Of a stretch of DNA of 64,000 bases, positions 35,801 to 46,814 are shown one piece after another. The stretch is from Cladorrhinum sp. PSN259 (lineage: Eukaryota > Ascomycota > Sordariomycetes > Sordariales > Podosporaceae). Made by a program: the position numbers and the translations under genes. Below the pieces are notes generated by a model that was not told the origin of the DNA, made no database searches, and saw only the letters and a program-made list of their open reading frames with translations. Positions within the stretch are counted from its first letter, which is position 1, and each line of letters begins with the position of its first letter. The stretch covers positions 248,001 through 312,000 of the forward strand of contig MU867104.1 in the NCBI GenBank assembly GCA_033725935.1, written 5' to 3'.

Positions 35801-37248
35801 GCACGATCCCAGATCGCAGCTGACCGCTTCGGCTTCGTGCTTACACTAGACAACACATACAAACGTTTAACGCAGGATACCCCGATCCCCGTCTCTGAGG
35901 TGTAGCTATCCTCTAAGCGATGGCGATGTGGCGTCTGTCAAGTGAGAAGGAGTCTGGAGATTCTTCTGCGTACTGCGGTGTCACCTGCACGGCACAAGAA
36001 ACGTTTTTCCGTCCGGTTTTCGAGGAATCCTGGCCATGCTATCGCATTGCGGCCGGTTGCCCAGTGCCGTCTCAGCGCATCAATAAACTCTCATCCTGCC
36101 CATGTCGAAGCTTATTTCCCCATGGAGAAAAGGACCGTTGCTCTCGGTATGATTATCGTACATCCGCTCCAGAATCCAGGTCCCGACTCCGGCCATGAAG
36201 GCCGGTGCGAGGCACAGACGTCCATCAAAGTGTAGCAATCATCCAGATGGCGGCTTACGGCGTTGATCCTCGTCTTGCGGCTGTTCACACCGCTGGACGG
36301 GATACTCACAGACGGACGGGATGTGAATGTGTGATGATGGGATGAAATGTGATAGGATGAAGACTGTAGACGGGAGATGTCAGAGTCTGGACCCCTTGTG
36401 GATCGAAAGACTGTGTTGCTGGTGATGTCGTTCTTCTCCCTCTCCTCTTCCTCGATGCTAGAAAGCCACATGCAGTGTTACCCAACTCTAGCTGCCCTTT
36501 ATCCTATCTATTATCTTTTTACCTCTATCTGTCTCAGCGCGCGTTACGCGGGAGGTGGTGTGTGGAGCAAACGGTTGCTACCTTAGTCTGCAGCATCATG
36601 CGATGGGCGGCCATAAAACCACTTTCCTATCGGTTGAACCGCGGGTTTTGTCTGTCTCTCTTAGACTGAGACTGAGACACATCGATACCACCACTCCATC
36701 AGTGATGCAGCGCAATATGGAAGCGTGATGGTATGGCTTTGTTTGGAACTAGACTACCTATTCTCCGCCAGCTTCCCGCACGGCGTCACATCCGGTAATT
36801 GTTTATTTTTCTTTTTTCGTTTCAAAGGGCGGTAGAGGGGGTAACTGGATTACAGATTCCTCTTTGACGGACATTTAGAGTTACTGTTTCATTGAGAGAG
36901 TGTGACTGTGACATTTGAATCGCAGCGTAGGCCCACCACCATGGAAAGGTCCAAATGCTTCGGACCTGCCCTCGGTGCGCTAAGCCTACCTGCCTGCTGA
37001 TAGATCACCACAGGCTGCTTCTCGTCGGTCAGGATCTTGTTTCTTCTTTTTTTCTTCTTTTTTTATGGGTCGTCTGCTGCTTGGCGACTGCAGCGGCTGC
37101 AAAAGAAGCCAAAAAGGTGAGACGTGCATGCAATACAGGCGGGAGAAGCATGCACTCGGCCGCTGCATGGACCGTTGCTAGGCAGATGGTTAGGCAGGGA
37201 GGGCCACGGAGGTAGGATGTAGGCAGGTCCTCATTCCGACTTACCCGG

Positions 37249-37279
<31 letters not shown>

Positions 37280-38510
37280 GTTGAGACGCCTGTAAACCCC
37301 GGGATGGCTGGTTGATGACAAGTCAGAAAGATGGACGGAGGAATCGCAATGACTTGTGATGGGTCCTGTGCTTCTCCAGAAAGTGGTGACGACAGGAAAA
37401 CCGTTAATTAGCTTCAAGACATACTCGTTGAGATGCGAGTAGAACGCAGCAGAACCGGCCGAGAAAGGGGCTTTTGGAGCCTTCGAAACGCGCCAATCTT
37501 CAGATGATGTTTGTGAACGCGGAGGGCTCGACGCCATCATCGTAGCACATCGGATAACGGACATCCGCTGGACTAGAGAGAAGCTACGTACATAGTTAGC
37601 ATTCACGGGGGGGCTGCATGCTCCCAAAACGCAGCTTCAACTGGTGAACCTGAGCCAGCAAGTTCGGTCTCAGGCACGTGCTTCAGGCCTGGTTGAACAT
37701 GTCTGTGCTGACGCAGTAGACTACCTGGTACTATTCTATGTCAAAGTACGTACTGATACAACAAGATTTGAAACAGCAAGGTACACTCCACCAGCGAGCT
37801 ATGTACGTGACGAAAATTAGTAGTGTGCGAGCCCCATCAACGGACTCCATACTCACCCGCTGAAAGTCGAACGATGGGCTACCAATGCAACCGCGGATCT
37901 GCGTTAATAGCCCCGGACTTGAATACGGGAAGAAGAGCGATGCCCGCTAAGATGGCTTCATGTGAATCTGTTTATTCCGGCTGTTACTAGTGGTGCTTCC
38001 ACTTGTGACGGACTCTGTGCATCAAGTTGCCATGATATTTCATGTGATAAAACATTGGCCTTTACTCGGAGCAGCCTCAAAAGGTTTCTTGGAGAGAATG
38101 ATAAGATAAAGGCACTAACCAAGCTGCATCAAAGTCCATTGGTTTATCGTGGAGCTGGCGGGCATGTGGACTATCACGACCACGGATGGCAAGGCAATCG
38201 AAGGCAGTAACCCTTCAAGTCAATCACACGGCACAAGGCTCTAGTATGTTGGACCAAACAGGTGTTCAAGAAGAAACTGAGTCAATCAAGCCTATATTGT
38301 AAAGGATATAAAAAGCCCTGGGCTGTGTTGCCCTGGCTGCGCTTTTGCACGATGAATGGGGAAGAGATAGAGAGAGATATAATAAAAAAACAAAAGATTA
38401 AAGGAAAATAGAGAGAAAAGGACAAGGAATTTTCCACGCCACCACCCCTTCCTAGTAAACCAGGTGTCTCACTAAAAGGGTCCCCCATCCCTTGACCACC
38501 ATACAAGCCT
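32828..38510. other. Gene-poor region, 5.7 kb, no supported protein gene
   Basis: It begins with the 3' end of the Ran1-like kinase gene (T-rich, with a run of about 15 T at 33122-33135). It holds an 11-base C tract at 33662-33672 and an 11-unit (GTT) repeat at 37248-37280. No frame shows family signatures; the longest (34734-35255, 173 codons; 33134-33592, 152 codons) are biased in composition and I reject them as genes. No tRNA or 5S rRNA was recognised. Confidence 0.45.
37248..37280. repeat. (GTT)n trinucleotide repeat
   Basis: About eleven uninterrupted GTT units. The minus-strand frame over it (37241-37627) would encode a poly-Thr tail and has no other support as a gene. Confidence 0.9.
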
Positions 38511-40271
38511 TTACTTGCCAGGAGTGAAAGTAGATCCCGTTCCAGGAGGAGCCGAGATGTTGGTAATACCAGCCAAGTAAAACAAAGCAGCCTTGATCGC
38601 CTTGATATCCTCCCAATCCTCCCTGGTCTTGTACCGCTTGTTCTGAAGCGCGATCAGGTCCCTCTCGAGCTTCTCAATCACCTTCTTGGTGTTGGTGGTG
38701 GCGTCGGGTGGGAGAACAAAGCCGCGCTTGCCGGGGGTGAAGGTCGAGCCAGTTCCGGGTGGTGCCTGGATGTCAATAATGCCGGCCAGGTACTTGAGGG
38801 CACCCTTGATTGCCGCAATATCCTCGAGGTCCTCCTTGGTCTTGTTCCTCTTGTTCTGAAGGCTGATGAGGGTCAACTCGAGGGTCGCAATAACCTTCTT
38901 GGGGTTTGAAGCAGCGTCAGGGGGAAGGGTAAAGGCACGCTTGCCAGGGGTGAAAGTGGATCCAGTTCCAGGGGGCGCCTGAATGTCAATGATGCCGACG
39001 AGGTACTTGAGGGCTTCCTTGATGGCCTTGATGTTGGCAATGTCCTCCTTGGTCTTATGCTTCTTGTTCTGCAGACCTTCGAGGGTCAGCTCGAGCGTCT
39101 CAATGGCCTTCTTGGGGTTGGAGGCCGCATCGGGGGGGAGCTTGAAGATGTCTCGCTTTCCGGGGGTAAAGCTGCTGCCGGTTCCAGGGGGTGCTTGGAT
39201 GTCCGTGATACCGGCTAGGTACTTGAGGGCAGCCCTAATAGCGACAATGTCGTCCTGGTCTTCCTTGGTCTTGTACGGCTTGTTTTGCAGAGCAATCAGC
39301 TCCCTTTCCAACTCCACGATAACCCTCTTGGGGTTGGAGGCGGCATCAGGAGGAAGCTTGAAGTCCCGCTTGCCGGGGGTGAAGCTGCTTCCAGTTCCGG
39401 GGGGAGCCGAGATGTTGGTGATGCCGGCAAGATACAGAAGAGCCGCCTTGAGGTCCTTGATCTTCTGAAGATCGGCTGGGGTCTTGTTCTTCTTATTTTG
39501 AAGCGCAATGAGCTCCTTCTGCAACTGCTGAATGGCCTTCTTGGGGTTGGCGGCGGCATCTGGAGGGAGGAGAGTGAACTGGCGCTTCTCCTTGGGAGGT
39601 GTCCAGATGAGTCCACCATTGCCGTCAATAGGGGGAAGGAGGCATGGGGGTTGCTGTGAGAGAGCGACGCCCGTTGCGCAGGTAGGCAGAGGGCTGAGGC
39701 CAATGCCCGGGACGAAGGTGCTCCCACCACCACCGATCAAAGTCTGTCGAACCTGGAGGCCGCGCTTGTTCTTGGGGAAGGTGGAAATGGGTCCCAGGAG
39801 ACACGGCTTCTGCTCCTTGAGAGGCACATCCTTGAGGCAAGGCGGGAAGTCGCCCTGTCCTGGAATAAAGATGCCTGTCCCGTCCCCGATCCAGATCTGA
39901 CGCTTCTCAACATTTGACCCCTCCTCCTCCTCTCCCTCCTCGGGAACACCCTCCTCACCTCCATCGCCAGGGAAGTCATCCTCACCACCACCACCCGGAT
40001 AGTCACCGCCTTCACCATAACCCGGATAAATGCTACCGCCACCATTGCCGGGGATGATGCCACCGGGGATTGGAGGCAAGAGGCAAGGCGCTTGTGGTGC
40101 TGAAGTACCGCCCACCAGACAAGGGGGCAGCGGTTGATTGATTCCGGGGATGAGAACTCCAGTACCGTCTCCGATCCAGATTTGGCGCTCCTCGATCGGC
40201 TGCCGTGCTGTTGGCAGGGCCTGGACAGCGCCGAGGCCCATAAGGGAAAGTGCAAAGATAGATCCGGCCAT
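38511..40271 (-). CDS. Secreted kexin-site repeat protein (putative multi-peptide precursor)
   Basis: Single exon, 586 residues from the ATG at 40271. Longer in-frame extension upstream was rejected because the signal peptide MAGSIFALSLMGLGAVQA begins here. Three Cys-containing modules start with Gln at residues 30, 125 and 176: QIWIGDGTG twice and QTLIGGGGS, each followed by a PxCx(9-11)PCLLxPI pattern. An acidic Gly/Glu-rich spacer lies at 71-122. Five modules of about 71 residues follow (231-302, 303-373, 374-445, 446-516, 517-586), each with LPPDA, two predicted helices around QNKxxKTxxD, and a tail APPGTGSxFTPG. Lys-Arg pairs sit at 123-124, 169-170, 229-230, 301-302, 372-373, 444-445 and 515-516, between modules. 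This is the layout of kexin-processed secreted precursors. I do not recognise the family and assign no function. Confidence 0.85.
   Translation of the reverse strand: MAGSIFALSLMGLGAVQALPTARQPIEERQIWIGDGTGVLIPGINQPLPPCLVGGTSAPQAPCLLPPIPGGIIPGNGGGSIYPGYGEGGDYPGGGGEDDFPGDGGEEGVPEEGEEEEGSNVEKRQIWIGDGTGIFIPGQGDFPPCLKDVPLKEQKPCLLGPISTFPKNKRGLQVRQTLIGGGGSTFVPGIGLSPLPTCATGVALSQQPPCLLPPIDGNGGLIWTPPKEKRQFTLLPPDAAANPKKAIQQLQKELIALQNKKNKTPADLQKIKDLKAALLYLAGITNISAPPGTGSSFTPGKRDFKLPPDAASNPKRVIVELERELIALQNKPYKTKEDQDDIVAIRAALKYLAGITDIQAPPGTGSSFTPGKRDIFKLPPDAASNPKKAIETLELTLEGLQNKKHKTKEDIANIKAIKEALKYLVGIIDIQAPPGTGSTFTPGKRAFTLPPDAASNPKKVIATLELTLISLQNKRNKTKEDLEDIAAIKGALKYLAGIIDIQAPPGTGSTFTPGKRGFVLPPDATTNTKKVIEKLERDLIALQNKRYKTREDWEDIKAIKAALFYLAGITNISAPPGTGSTFTPGK
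38514..39581 (-). repeat. Five tandem coding repeats of about 213-216 bp (B modules)
   Basis: Units at 39366-39581, 39153-39365, 38937-39152, 38724-38936 and 38514-38723. Each encodes LPPDA(A/T), a helix, QNK, a second helix ending YLxGI, and APPGTGS(S/T)FTPG followed by Lys-Arg, except the last, which ends in Gly-Lys-stop. Unit lengths differ by one residue at the position after Lys-Arg (DF, DIF, AF, GF). Confidence 0.92.
39582..40184 (-). repeat. Three degenerate coding repeats (A modules) with paired cysteines
   Basis: Units at about 40047-40184, 39762-39899 and 39582-39746. Shared features are an initial Gln after Arg, an IGxGxxxxxPG motif, and two Cys in the pattern PxC-x(9-11)-P-C-L-L-x-P-I. 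The first two are nearly identical over their first nine residues; the third is more diverged. Confidence 0.8.
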
Positions 40272-42205
40272 GATGGCGGAGTTGTGTTGTGTGTGTTGGC
40301 TTCTTGGGGGGATGTCAACTTTGTGCAAGGTCCACGGCCAGAAAGGAATGATCAGGAAGCTGGGACCATGGCGGGTATCCCGTGTTGATATACACACTTT
40401 CCGCCACGCCGTCTCATTCTGATATCAGGTGTCGCCATCACAGGCCTCTCCCCTGGACAGAATATTAATAGAAGCGATCAATAACAAAGTGCATCCCGCC
40501 CCGCTCCCGAGACAACGTGGGAAGACGTGAAGAATGGTGTAATGGTCGATACCGTGACTGTGAGTTTGGTGGCGATAATCTCTGAGCAATATGGAATAGA
40601 TGAAGGCGCGAGAGGGAGACCCGTGTAATGATATGGGTCGGCTTATTTATCCGGGGACTTGTCCAAGAATGCTTGATTTCCGGCCAGTCTCGGTCGGGCG
40701 CCCAGACTTGACGATAAGTAGGCGAGGCCAATCAAGGTGGTATTGGCATAATTGTGCCTATATTCTCGACAAGATTCCAACCAGTTTGGGGCATCGGCGT
40801 TCAAAGGCCGCAATAAACCGAGGTCAACCTGGCCACCTATTTTTGGACGGCCGTGGTGTTTTGCACAGTTTCCCATCATACTCCAGACAGCATAGATGAG
40901 CCAAGGCGCTGTGGCTGTCGAGCAGCCAATGTGAATTGACCCAATGGCCAGGAGGCTCATGTCGAGTCGCATCCCGCACGTTCACCGTCACCAGATGTGG
41001 TAGCATTTGAGGCCGGCATGCTCGAGGGTCTGGGAGGTTCGAACAGCGACGATCACCGAGAGCTTGTTGGGGAAAGCGGCATGGTCGAGATGGCGGATCT
41101 CTTTTCGTGGCAGCCGTCACGGAGAAATGCCTCTTTCACCCCTTAATGAATCGCCGACCACCCACTCCCTCCAGATAGATGCTCGCACTCGCTCAACTGC
41201 TTTAGCCGGGAAACCATGGCCAGATATCTCTGTTTGATATCATCACAAGCTGGAGAGGACTTCCTGCCCAGACTCTGGTGCCCTGTGTGATATTGCAGGG
41301 ACTTTTCTGACAGGTCCAAGAATAGAAATAAAGTTGGTCTCAAGCTTCAGCGATCCGGGTATCTGGAGACAGGGGCGGACAATAATAACGAGCGTCCGTC
41401 CGAGCTTCCCAGCTGGTTTCCAGGAACGAGGAAACCACAGTCCCACTTGGGAAGGGATGGAAGCGAGCTTCATCCGTGGATGGTACCATTGTACGCCCAC
41501 AACACTCTGGGCACCTGCAGGCAATATGTAAGGGACGTGAGGCAGAGAACCAAAATGCCGGAGTGTCGTGAGTCGAAACCGATAAATCACGGCGACAAAC
41601 AATCCGTTGGCTGTATTCTGCACACTTGCAGAGGGAAGGAGGGAGGGAAGGGGGGAGAATAAGAAAAAATAAAAATAGGTAAGCGAGCCAAATTATGTAG
41701 CCAGATAGACTTTATCGGTAGATGTATGATCTGGTGGTCGGCATGTGTTTTTTTTTCGGCCTTTCGTTGTGAGGTGTTCGCTTTGATGGAGGTTGAAGAT
41801 GGTTGGGTGGTGTGCTTAGGTTGATACATACCTATAGGCAGTCACAAGCTGACAGCTGTTAGTGCGATCCCCGTGAGCATGACGTTAAAAGTGGGTTTTG
41901 CTAACAATTGTCCGTCAGCTGTTCGCCAAGCAATTCAACCTTTGGACCTCGGTCTTTTTTAACCCAAGTGGACCTCACTGAAGGTCAGTGACGATGAAAT
42001 CCCAACAAAAAAACTAAGTTTAACGAAAAAAACAGCTGATGAGAAACATCATGGGCATAGTTGTTGGCATTCGGGCAATTGAGTCACAGCTATTCATTTG
42101 GAGCATTTGCAGTTTTGGAACATGTTAGATTGCAAAACAACAGCAGCAACAAGAACAAAAGCAACTTTCCATCCATCTTTATCTGTGTAATATCTTTGAA
42201 GAAGT
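40272..42205. promoter_or_regulatory. Divergent intergenic region (repeat protein / PAQR gene)
   Basis: 1.93 kb separates the start codons of the repeat protein gene and the PAQR gene. Purine-rich runs (GGGAGGGAAGG) occur near 41630-41665. No further gene was recognised; frames of up to 126 codons lack any signature. Confidence 0.45.
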
Positions 42206-43326
42206 ATGCCCGACTCCGCCTCCGTCTCCGCGACCGGCATCCGGGTTCGAAATAAACCACACCCGGCGCCGGCCCCGTCCCCGTCAAGCCACCCCCACAT
42301 CGACTCGGCCAAAGAAACCCTCGCCAATGCAGCGTCGACCATCAAACACCTGCTCTACCATGACCTCCCCGAGTGGCGCCAGGATAACGCCTATATCCTC
42401 TCTGGCTACCGTCCAACCTCAAACTCATTTTCCCTCTCCTTCTCATCCCTCTTATACCTCCACAATGAGACAGTCAACATCTGGTCTCACCTCCTCGGCG
42501 CCATCCTCTTCACTGTCTGCGGTGTTGCTCTACATGCCACCATCCGCCCTCGTTATGAGACCGCCTCATCCGCCGACATTCTCGTCTTTTCCTGCTTCTT
42601 TTTGGGAGCTTTCCTCTGTCTGGGCATGAGCGCAACTTACCACGCCATCTGTAATCACAGCCACGAAGTCGCAAAATGGGGCAACAAGCTTGACTACACC
42701 GGAATCGTCTTTCTCATAGTGGGGAGTTACGTGCCCGCCCTGTGGTATGGGTTTTTCTGTTGGCCGACGCTGATCACGGGGTACCTGACTGCTGTAAGTA
42801 TCTCGAACGTATGATTTAACCGGTGATACTGATACTGATACTGCTCAAAAATAGATTTGTCTCCTGGGCGCCGGATGCATTATCGTCTCGTGGTTCGACC
42901 ACTTTCGCACCCCTGCCTGGCGGCCATACCGCGCCCTGATGTTTGTGGGACTCGGATTGTCTGGAGTTCTGCCAATAATCCACGCGTTAGTGAGATTTTA
43001 TAGCTTTGCGGAGCTGAATGAGAGAATGGGACTCGGCTGGGTCATCCTTCAAGGCGCCTTGTATATCTTTGGGGCGTTCCTATATGCTGTCAGTTTCTCT
43101 CCCTGTTTCGTGCACTTTTCAGGGGACCAGCCTGTTAAGAATACGTGCTAACTCCGGGGCAAAACAGGCTCGTTGGCCAGAACGTCAATTTCCTGGGAAA
43201 TTCGACCTTCTTGGAAGCTCTCACCAGTTATTCCACATCTTGATTCTCTTCGCCGCTGCCACGCACTTGTATGGCATGGTCAAGGCCTTTGACTTCCACC
43301 ATAGCAAGTTTGGATCGCAATGTTGA
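42206..43326 (+). CDS. PAQR/haemolysin-III family seven-TM protein (adiponectin-receptor/Izh-like)
   Basis: Three exons, 42206-42793, 42855-43088 and 43168-43326, all joined in phase 0, give 326 residues. The second donor is GTCAGT. A short disordered N-terminus is followed by DLPEWRQDNAYILSGYRP and LHNETVNIWSHLLG, the family's entry motif before TM1. The metal-binding residues typical of the hydrolase core are visible: a Ser and His in MSATYH, Asp with nearby His in WFDHFR, and the paired His in SSHQLFH. Yeast Izh proteins affect zinc and lipid homeostasis, and human AdipoR1/2 have ceramidase activity. A similar sphingolipid-linked role is an inference from family. Confidence 0.92.
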
Positions 43327-43758
43327 ACCAGATAGATCTTTTTGCAAAGGCCAGACAGGTAAAGGGGGTATTTTATAGATATTATCTACACAGAGACCAT
43401 AATACAGATATACACCTGCGCTACGACAGCCACTTCTTCGACGAGCCACCGCTGCCAAAAACTACAAGCTGAGAATATAGCTGATGTTCGCCTAGACGGC
43501 TGTTTCCACTGTTCGCCTTGGTAGCTATTCTTTCACTGATGGTCGAGGGATCAGTGGTTAGCTTTCTCCACCCACCTTTCTGGTTCAAAAGTAAAGGTAG
43601 CATCCGCAGGTCCAAAAACGGCTCAACAAAAGAACCAGAATCAAGAATCATGCGGTAGATGTGCTTATGATAACCCAAATCCGCGATTCGGGGTCTGGCG
43701 TCCCTGAAAATGTAACCTGGCAATCATCCAGAGGTGACGCGGCTCTCTTTCCTTTCCC
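43327..43758. other. Convergent 3' spacer
   Basis: 432 bp between the stops of the PAQR gene and the Tfc6-like gene. No other feature was recognised. Confidence 0.4.
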
Positions 43759-46052
43759 TCACTCCACCCCGAGGTCCATAATCTTTATGAGCCCAGAACC
43801 CATTGCGCAGGCTGCCCAGCAACTGAAATGTGTGTTGGGGTTCCAGGCCACTGCCGTTACTCGAGTTAGAGGTTCGTGTGTAACCACTCTCGAAGCGAGC
43901 CTTTCCTCGAGCTCCCCTTCTCGGTCCTCCTCGTCATCTATTTGGTCGTCAGCCGCGTTTTTCCGTGGTCGGCCCCTCTTTTTCCCATTATTTTTCCTCT
44001 CAAGTCGCTTCTTTCTATCCATTTCCTTTCGTTTCTCCGTTCTTGGATCGTCGTTGACCTCCGGCAAGAACCCTTGCAATATCCTGACGGCGCCTCTAGG
44101 TCTAGGTGCGCCACCTGCCATGGCAACGTCGTGGTCTTCAGGGCCAAATTCAATTGGCTTATACTCGTGCTCAAAGACCTTTATCTTTCTCAGGGGCTCG
44201 CCCTTCTGCTTGAAGAGCTTCTGCAGAGCATTGCATGAGAAGACAGATCCATCCGCACAACCAACCAGGATGAACGGGTGCGTTGAGCCTGCTGAGACGC
44301 ATGTGAGAGTATTGGGTCCGGTGCAAATGCTTCGTGCCTGACAGAAAAAGCGATGGTGGAGAAATGCAATTGTAGTATTGGGTGTCGATGAGGGGTACAA
44401 GGCCATGAAACCTTGCATTGACTCGTTCCAGCAGAGCAAGTTCGGTTGGAAACTTATCGCAGGAACCGGAAAGTACGTAAACTCTGAACTCGGCTGATAC
44501 AGGTCGGTAAGAGTTGCGCATCCACCCACGGGTATCGAGGCCACCAGAGAGGGACTGGAGGGATATGCGGAGCAAATGTCAATCACGTACGTCGTATGCA
44601 CACCGTGGCGCTGTAGTAGCTTGCGCGGGTAAACAGACCACAGCGTTATGGAACCGTCTGTGTGGCCAAAGGCAATCCGGTTCGTATTGATCCAGGTCAA
44701 ACAGGTAATCTCGACGTTGTAGTCGTTGGAGAGACCGAAAGTCACAACTGGTGAGTCCATCCATTCTGTTTCACGTTAGAATGACTATCTATTTTAAGGA
44801 GTGTAACACGCAACTTACCAAAAATGGGATTTGGTGCGTCGTGGACAGCATTAGTATCGAGTATCCGGACTCTTCCGTCACTACAGAGAACTGCAAGCAT
44901 TCCATACGTGTCGTACAAGTTGGCCGAGTTCATAGCAACTGGGCAGAATTGCAGTCGCTTCGGTCGGCCCCAATCAAAACATTTTGCTCCGAGAAACCTA
45001 GGGGGCTTAGTAGAGGGGGTAGCCAGGCCGTCCTCTGTATCCTCGGCGAGAAACTCCCACAGCTGAACTGACCCTGTCGTCATGGCCGTCTTGTTCATAT
45101 TAACCTCCCCTGAAGGGTTGGATTCTTGGTCTGAAAAGGGAATGGTGGCAATAGCAAGCACTTGACTGGTACGGTTGTCTGTGGGTGCCCACGAAACAGC
45201 AAGTGGAATGCCCCCAACGTCAAACATCCAGCCGGACGGCGTCTTGTCGTTGGCATCTTGGTCGTCAACCGGGAAGCCATTCGGCGATATTGACAAGTTG
45301 TCTCCTTGGTCCAGCATGTACTCCTTTTGTCTGTCGTAGGGTCCAACAAGTGTGAGAAGACCTCCATTCGCACGCGGAACCAAGTCCGGCCCATCCTCGA
45401 CAATGTGCCATTGCTGTTCGGGACCATCAAGCCGATAGTGGTCATACCAAGCCGCAGCTTTCTTTGCCTGGTCTCTTTCATTGGTTCTGGGCACCCAGGG
45501 ACTCGGCATGATACCTTGAGAGTGCTCAGGGGGCAACCTCGGCGGCAGGACGGGGTAATTAGCCCATCTTATTTCCAAGTCCCAGATGATCTTGATTCGA
45601 TGATACTCAGGACCATACATGGCGTCTCGAAGGGCACTATATCTAGCATAGCGCCTGAGGGGGCCAGCGTAAACTCGAGTGACAATTCGCGTCTCCAAAG
45701 GGTAGTGGGGTATGTCATGGAAACCTTTCCGACTTTGAATCATTCCGGCTCCTGTATTCCGCTGCTTCTTCGGTTTGGCGGCTGGCCCTTTTGCATCGCC
45801 CGTTTTCTCGCTCATGTCTTCGTCATCATCATCTTCGTCACTACTCGGAACAGCGACGGCATTCCCCTCCTCTTCCTCTTCCTCTTCGTCGTCATCATCG
45901 AGGGTTTGCTGCACCTCGAGTTGCGCATCAAAATCAGCATCATCATCCTTGGACTCGGGAATCGCTATGGCCTCATCATCTTCGTCGTCAAATATAAGGG
46001 GCTCCTCAACATATCGCTTTTGGATGCCCCTAGTTGTCCGTCGGGCTGGCAT
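43759..46052 (-). CDS. tfc6: TFIIIC subunit Tfc6-like WD-repeat protein
   Basis: Two exons, 44819-46052 and 43759-44765, joined by a 53-bp phase-1 intron, give 746 residues. The start is MPARRTTRGIQKRY; in-frame sequence before it is leader. Residues 30-110 are strongly acidic (runs of Asp and Glu). A Pro/Trp-rich segment and WD40-like blades follow (TGSVQLWEFLAED, LAVLCSDGRVRILDT, CLTWINTNRIAFGHTDGSITLWS). Near the C-terminus a basic stretch contains KKRGRPRK, an AT-hook. This layout matches fungal Tfc6, a subunit of the B-box-binding arm of TFIIIC, used by RNA polymerase III at tRNA and 5S genes. Assignment is by overall architecture and remembered family resemblance. Confidence 0.8.
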
Positions 46053-46814
46053 TGTGCATGTGAGAGAGCGTGTGCTTGAGGTGCCCCACCTTCCTCCGGG
46101 CTGGTGGTCGTTTCCGGTGACGTGCGATTGTAGAAAACAAAATAGCTGTGCAACTGACTGCAAAACTTTTATGAACTAATTCGAAATATGATGTGATGCA
46201 TTGAATGATATTGTCGTGTATTCCTGATTGAACCGAGGTGAGTTCAATATGATGTGCTGAGTGAAAGAAGTTGAATGGGGGCGCTGGAAAAGGTTCAAAC
46301 CCAATCGAAATGGTGGGGGTCAAATTTATTCATGGGTTAGGGCTTACTGATTGCAGTGGTAAAACGAAAAACGGTCGATAGCTACAAAGGGGGAAGACAA
46401 TTCTCACACAACTCCGTACCATTTGGTAATTTTACACTGACACGGGCTGTGAGACGCAATTGGAATTCCTCAAACATGGAACATTGTTCGAGTCAGGATG
46501 TCCGCGGAACAAGCGGAAGAAGGGTGCTAACCGATCGACTGACACCATAAACTCAATGATAGCCAGATCATAATTGATATCACAATAATTGCAACCGGCA
46601 GTACGTCCGATGAAGCCTTTACACAAGGAAAGCACGGTTATATCTGGATTGGGTCATCGGATCTTTCGGTGTTCACATATGGTGGTGCATGACGACACCG
46701 CAGAAAATAATGGAACTTATTGTGGAATGAATTTGAGTTTGGACTCCGCCCATCCGAGCGCCTACAATTTCCTCATCATCTGCCACGTTCGCTTTCCAGG
46801 GACACACATCAATC
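46053..46814. promoter_or_regulatory. Divergent promoter region (Tfc6-like / aldolase-like)
   Basis: 762 bp between two divergent start codons. No specific operator site and no gene were seen. Confidence 0.4.

Noticed and set aside
37241..37627. Minus-strand frame ending in poly-Thr
   Set aside because: Its tail is just the (GTT) repeat and the rest lacks any signature.
40272..40397. N-terminal extension of the repeat protein before MAGSIF
   Set aside because: It lacks a signal peptide and would bury the clear secretory signal that begins at 40271.
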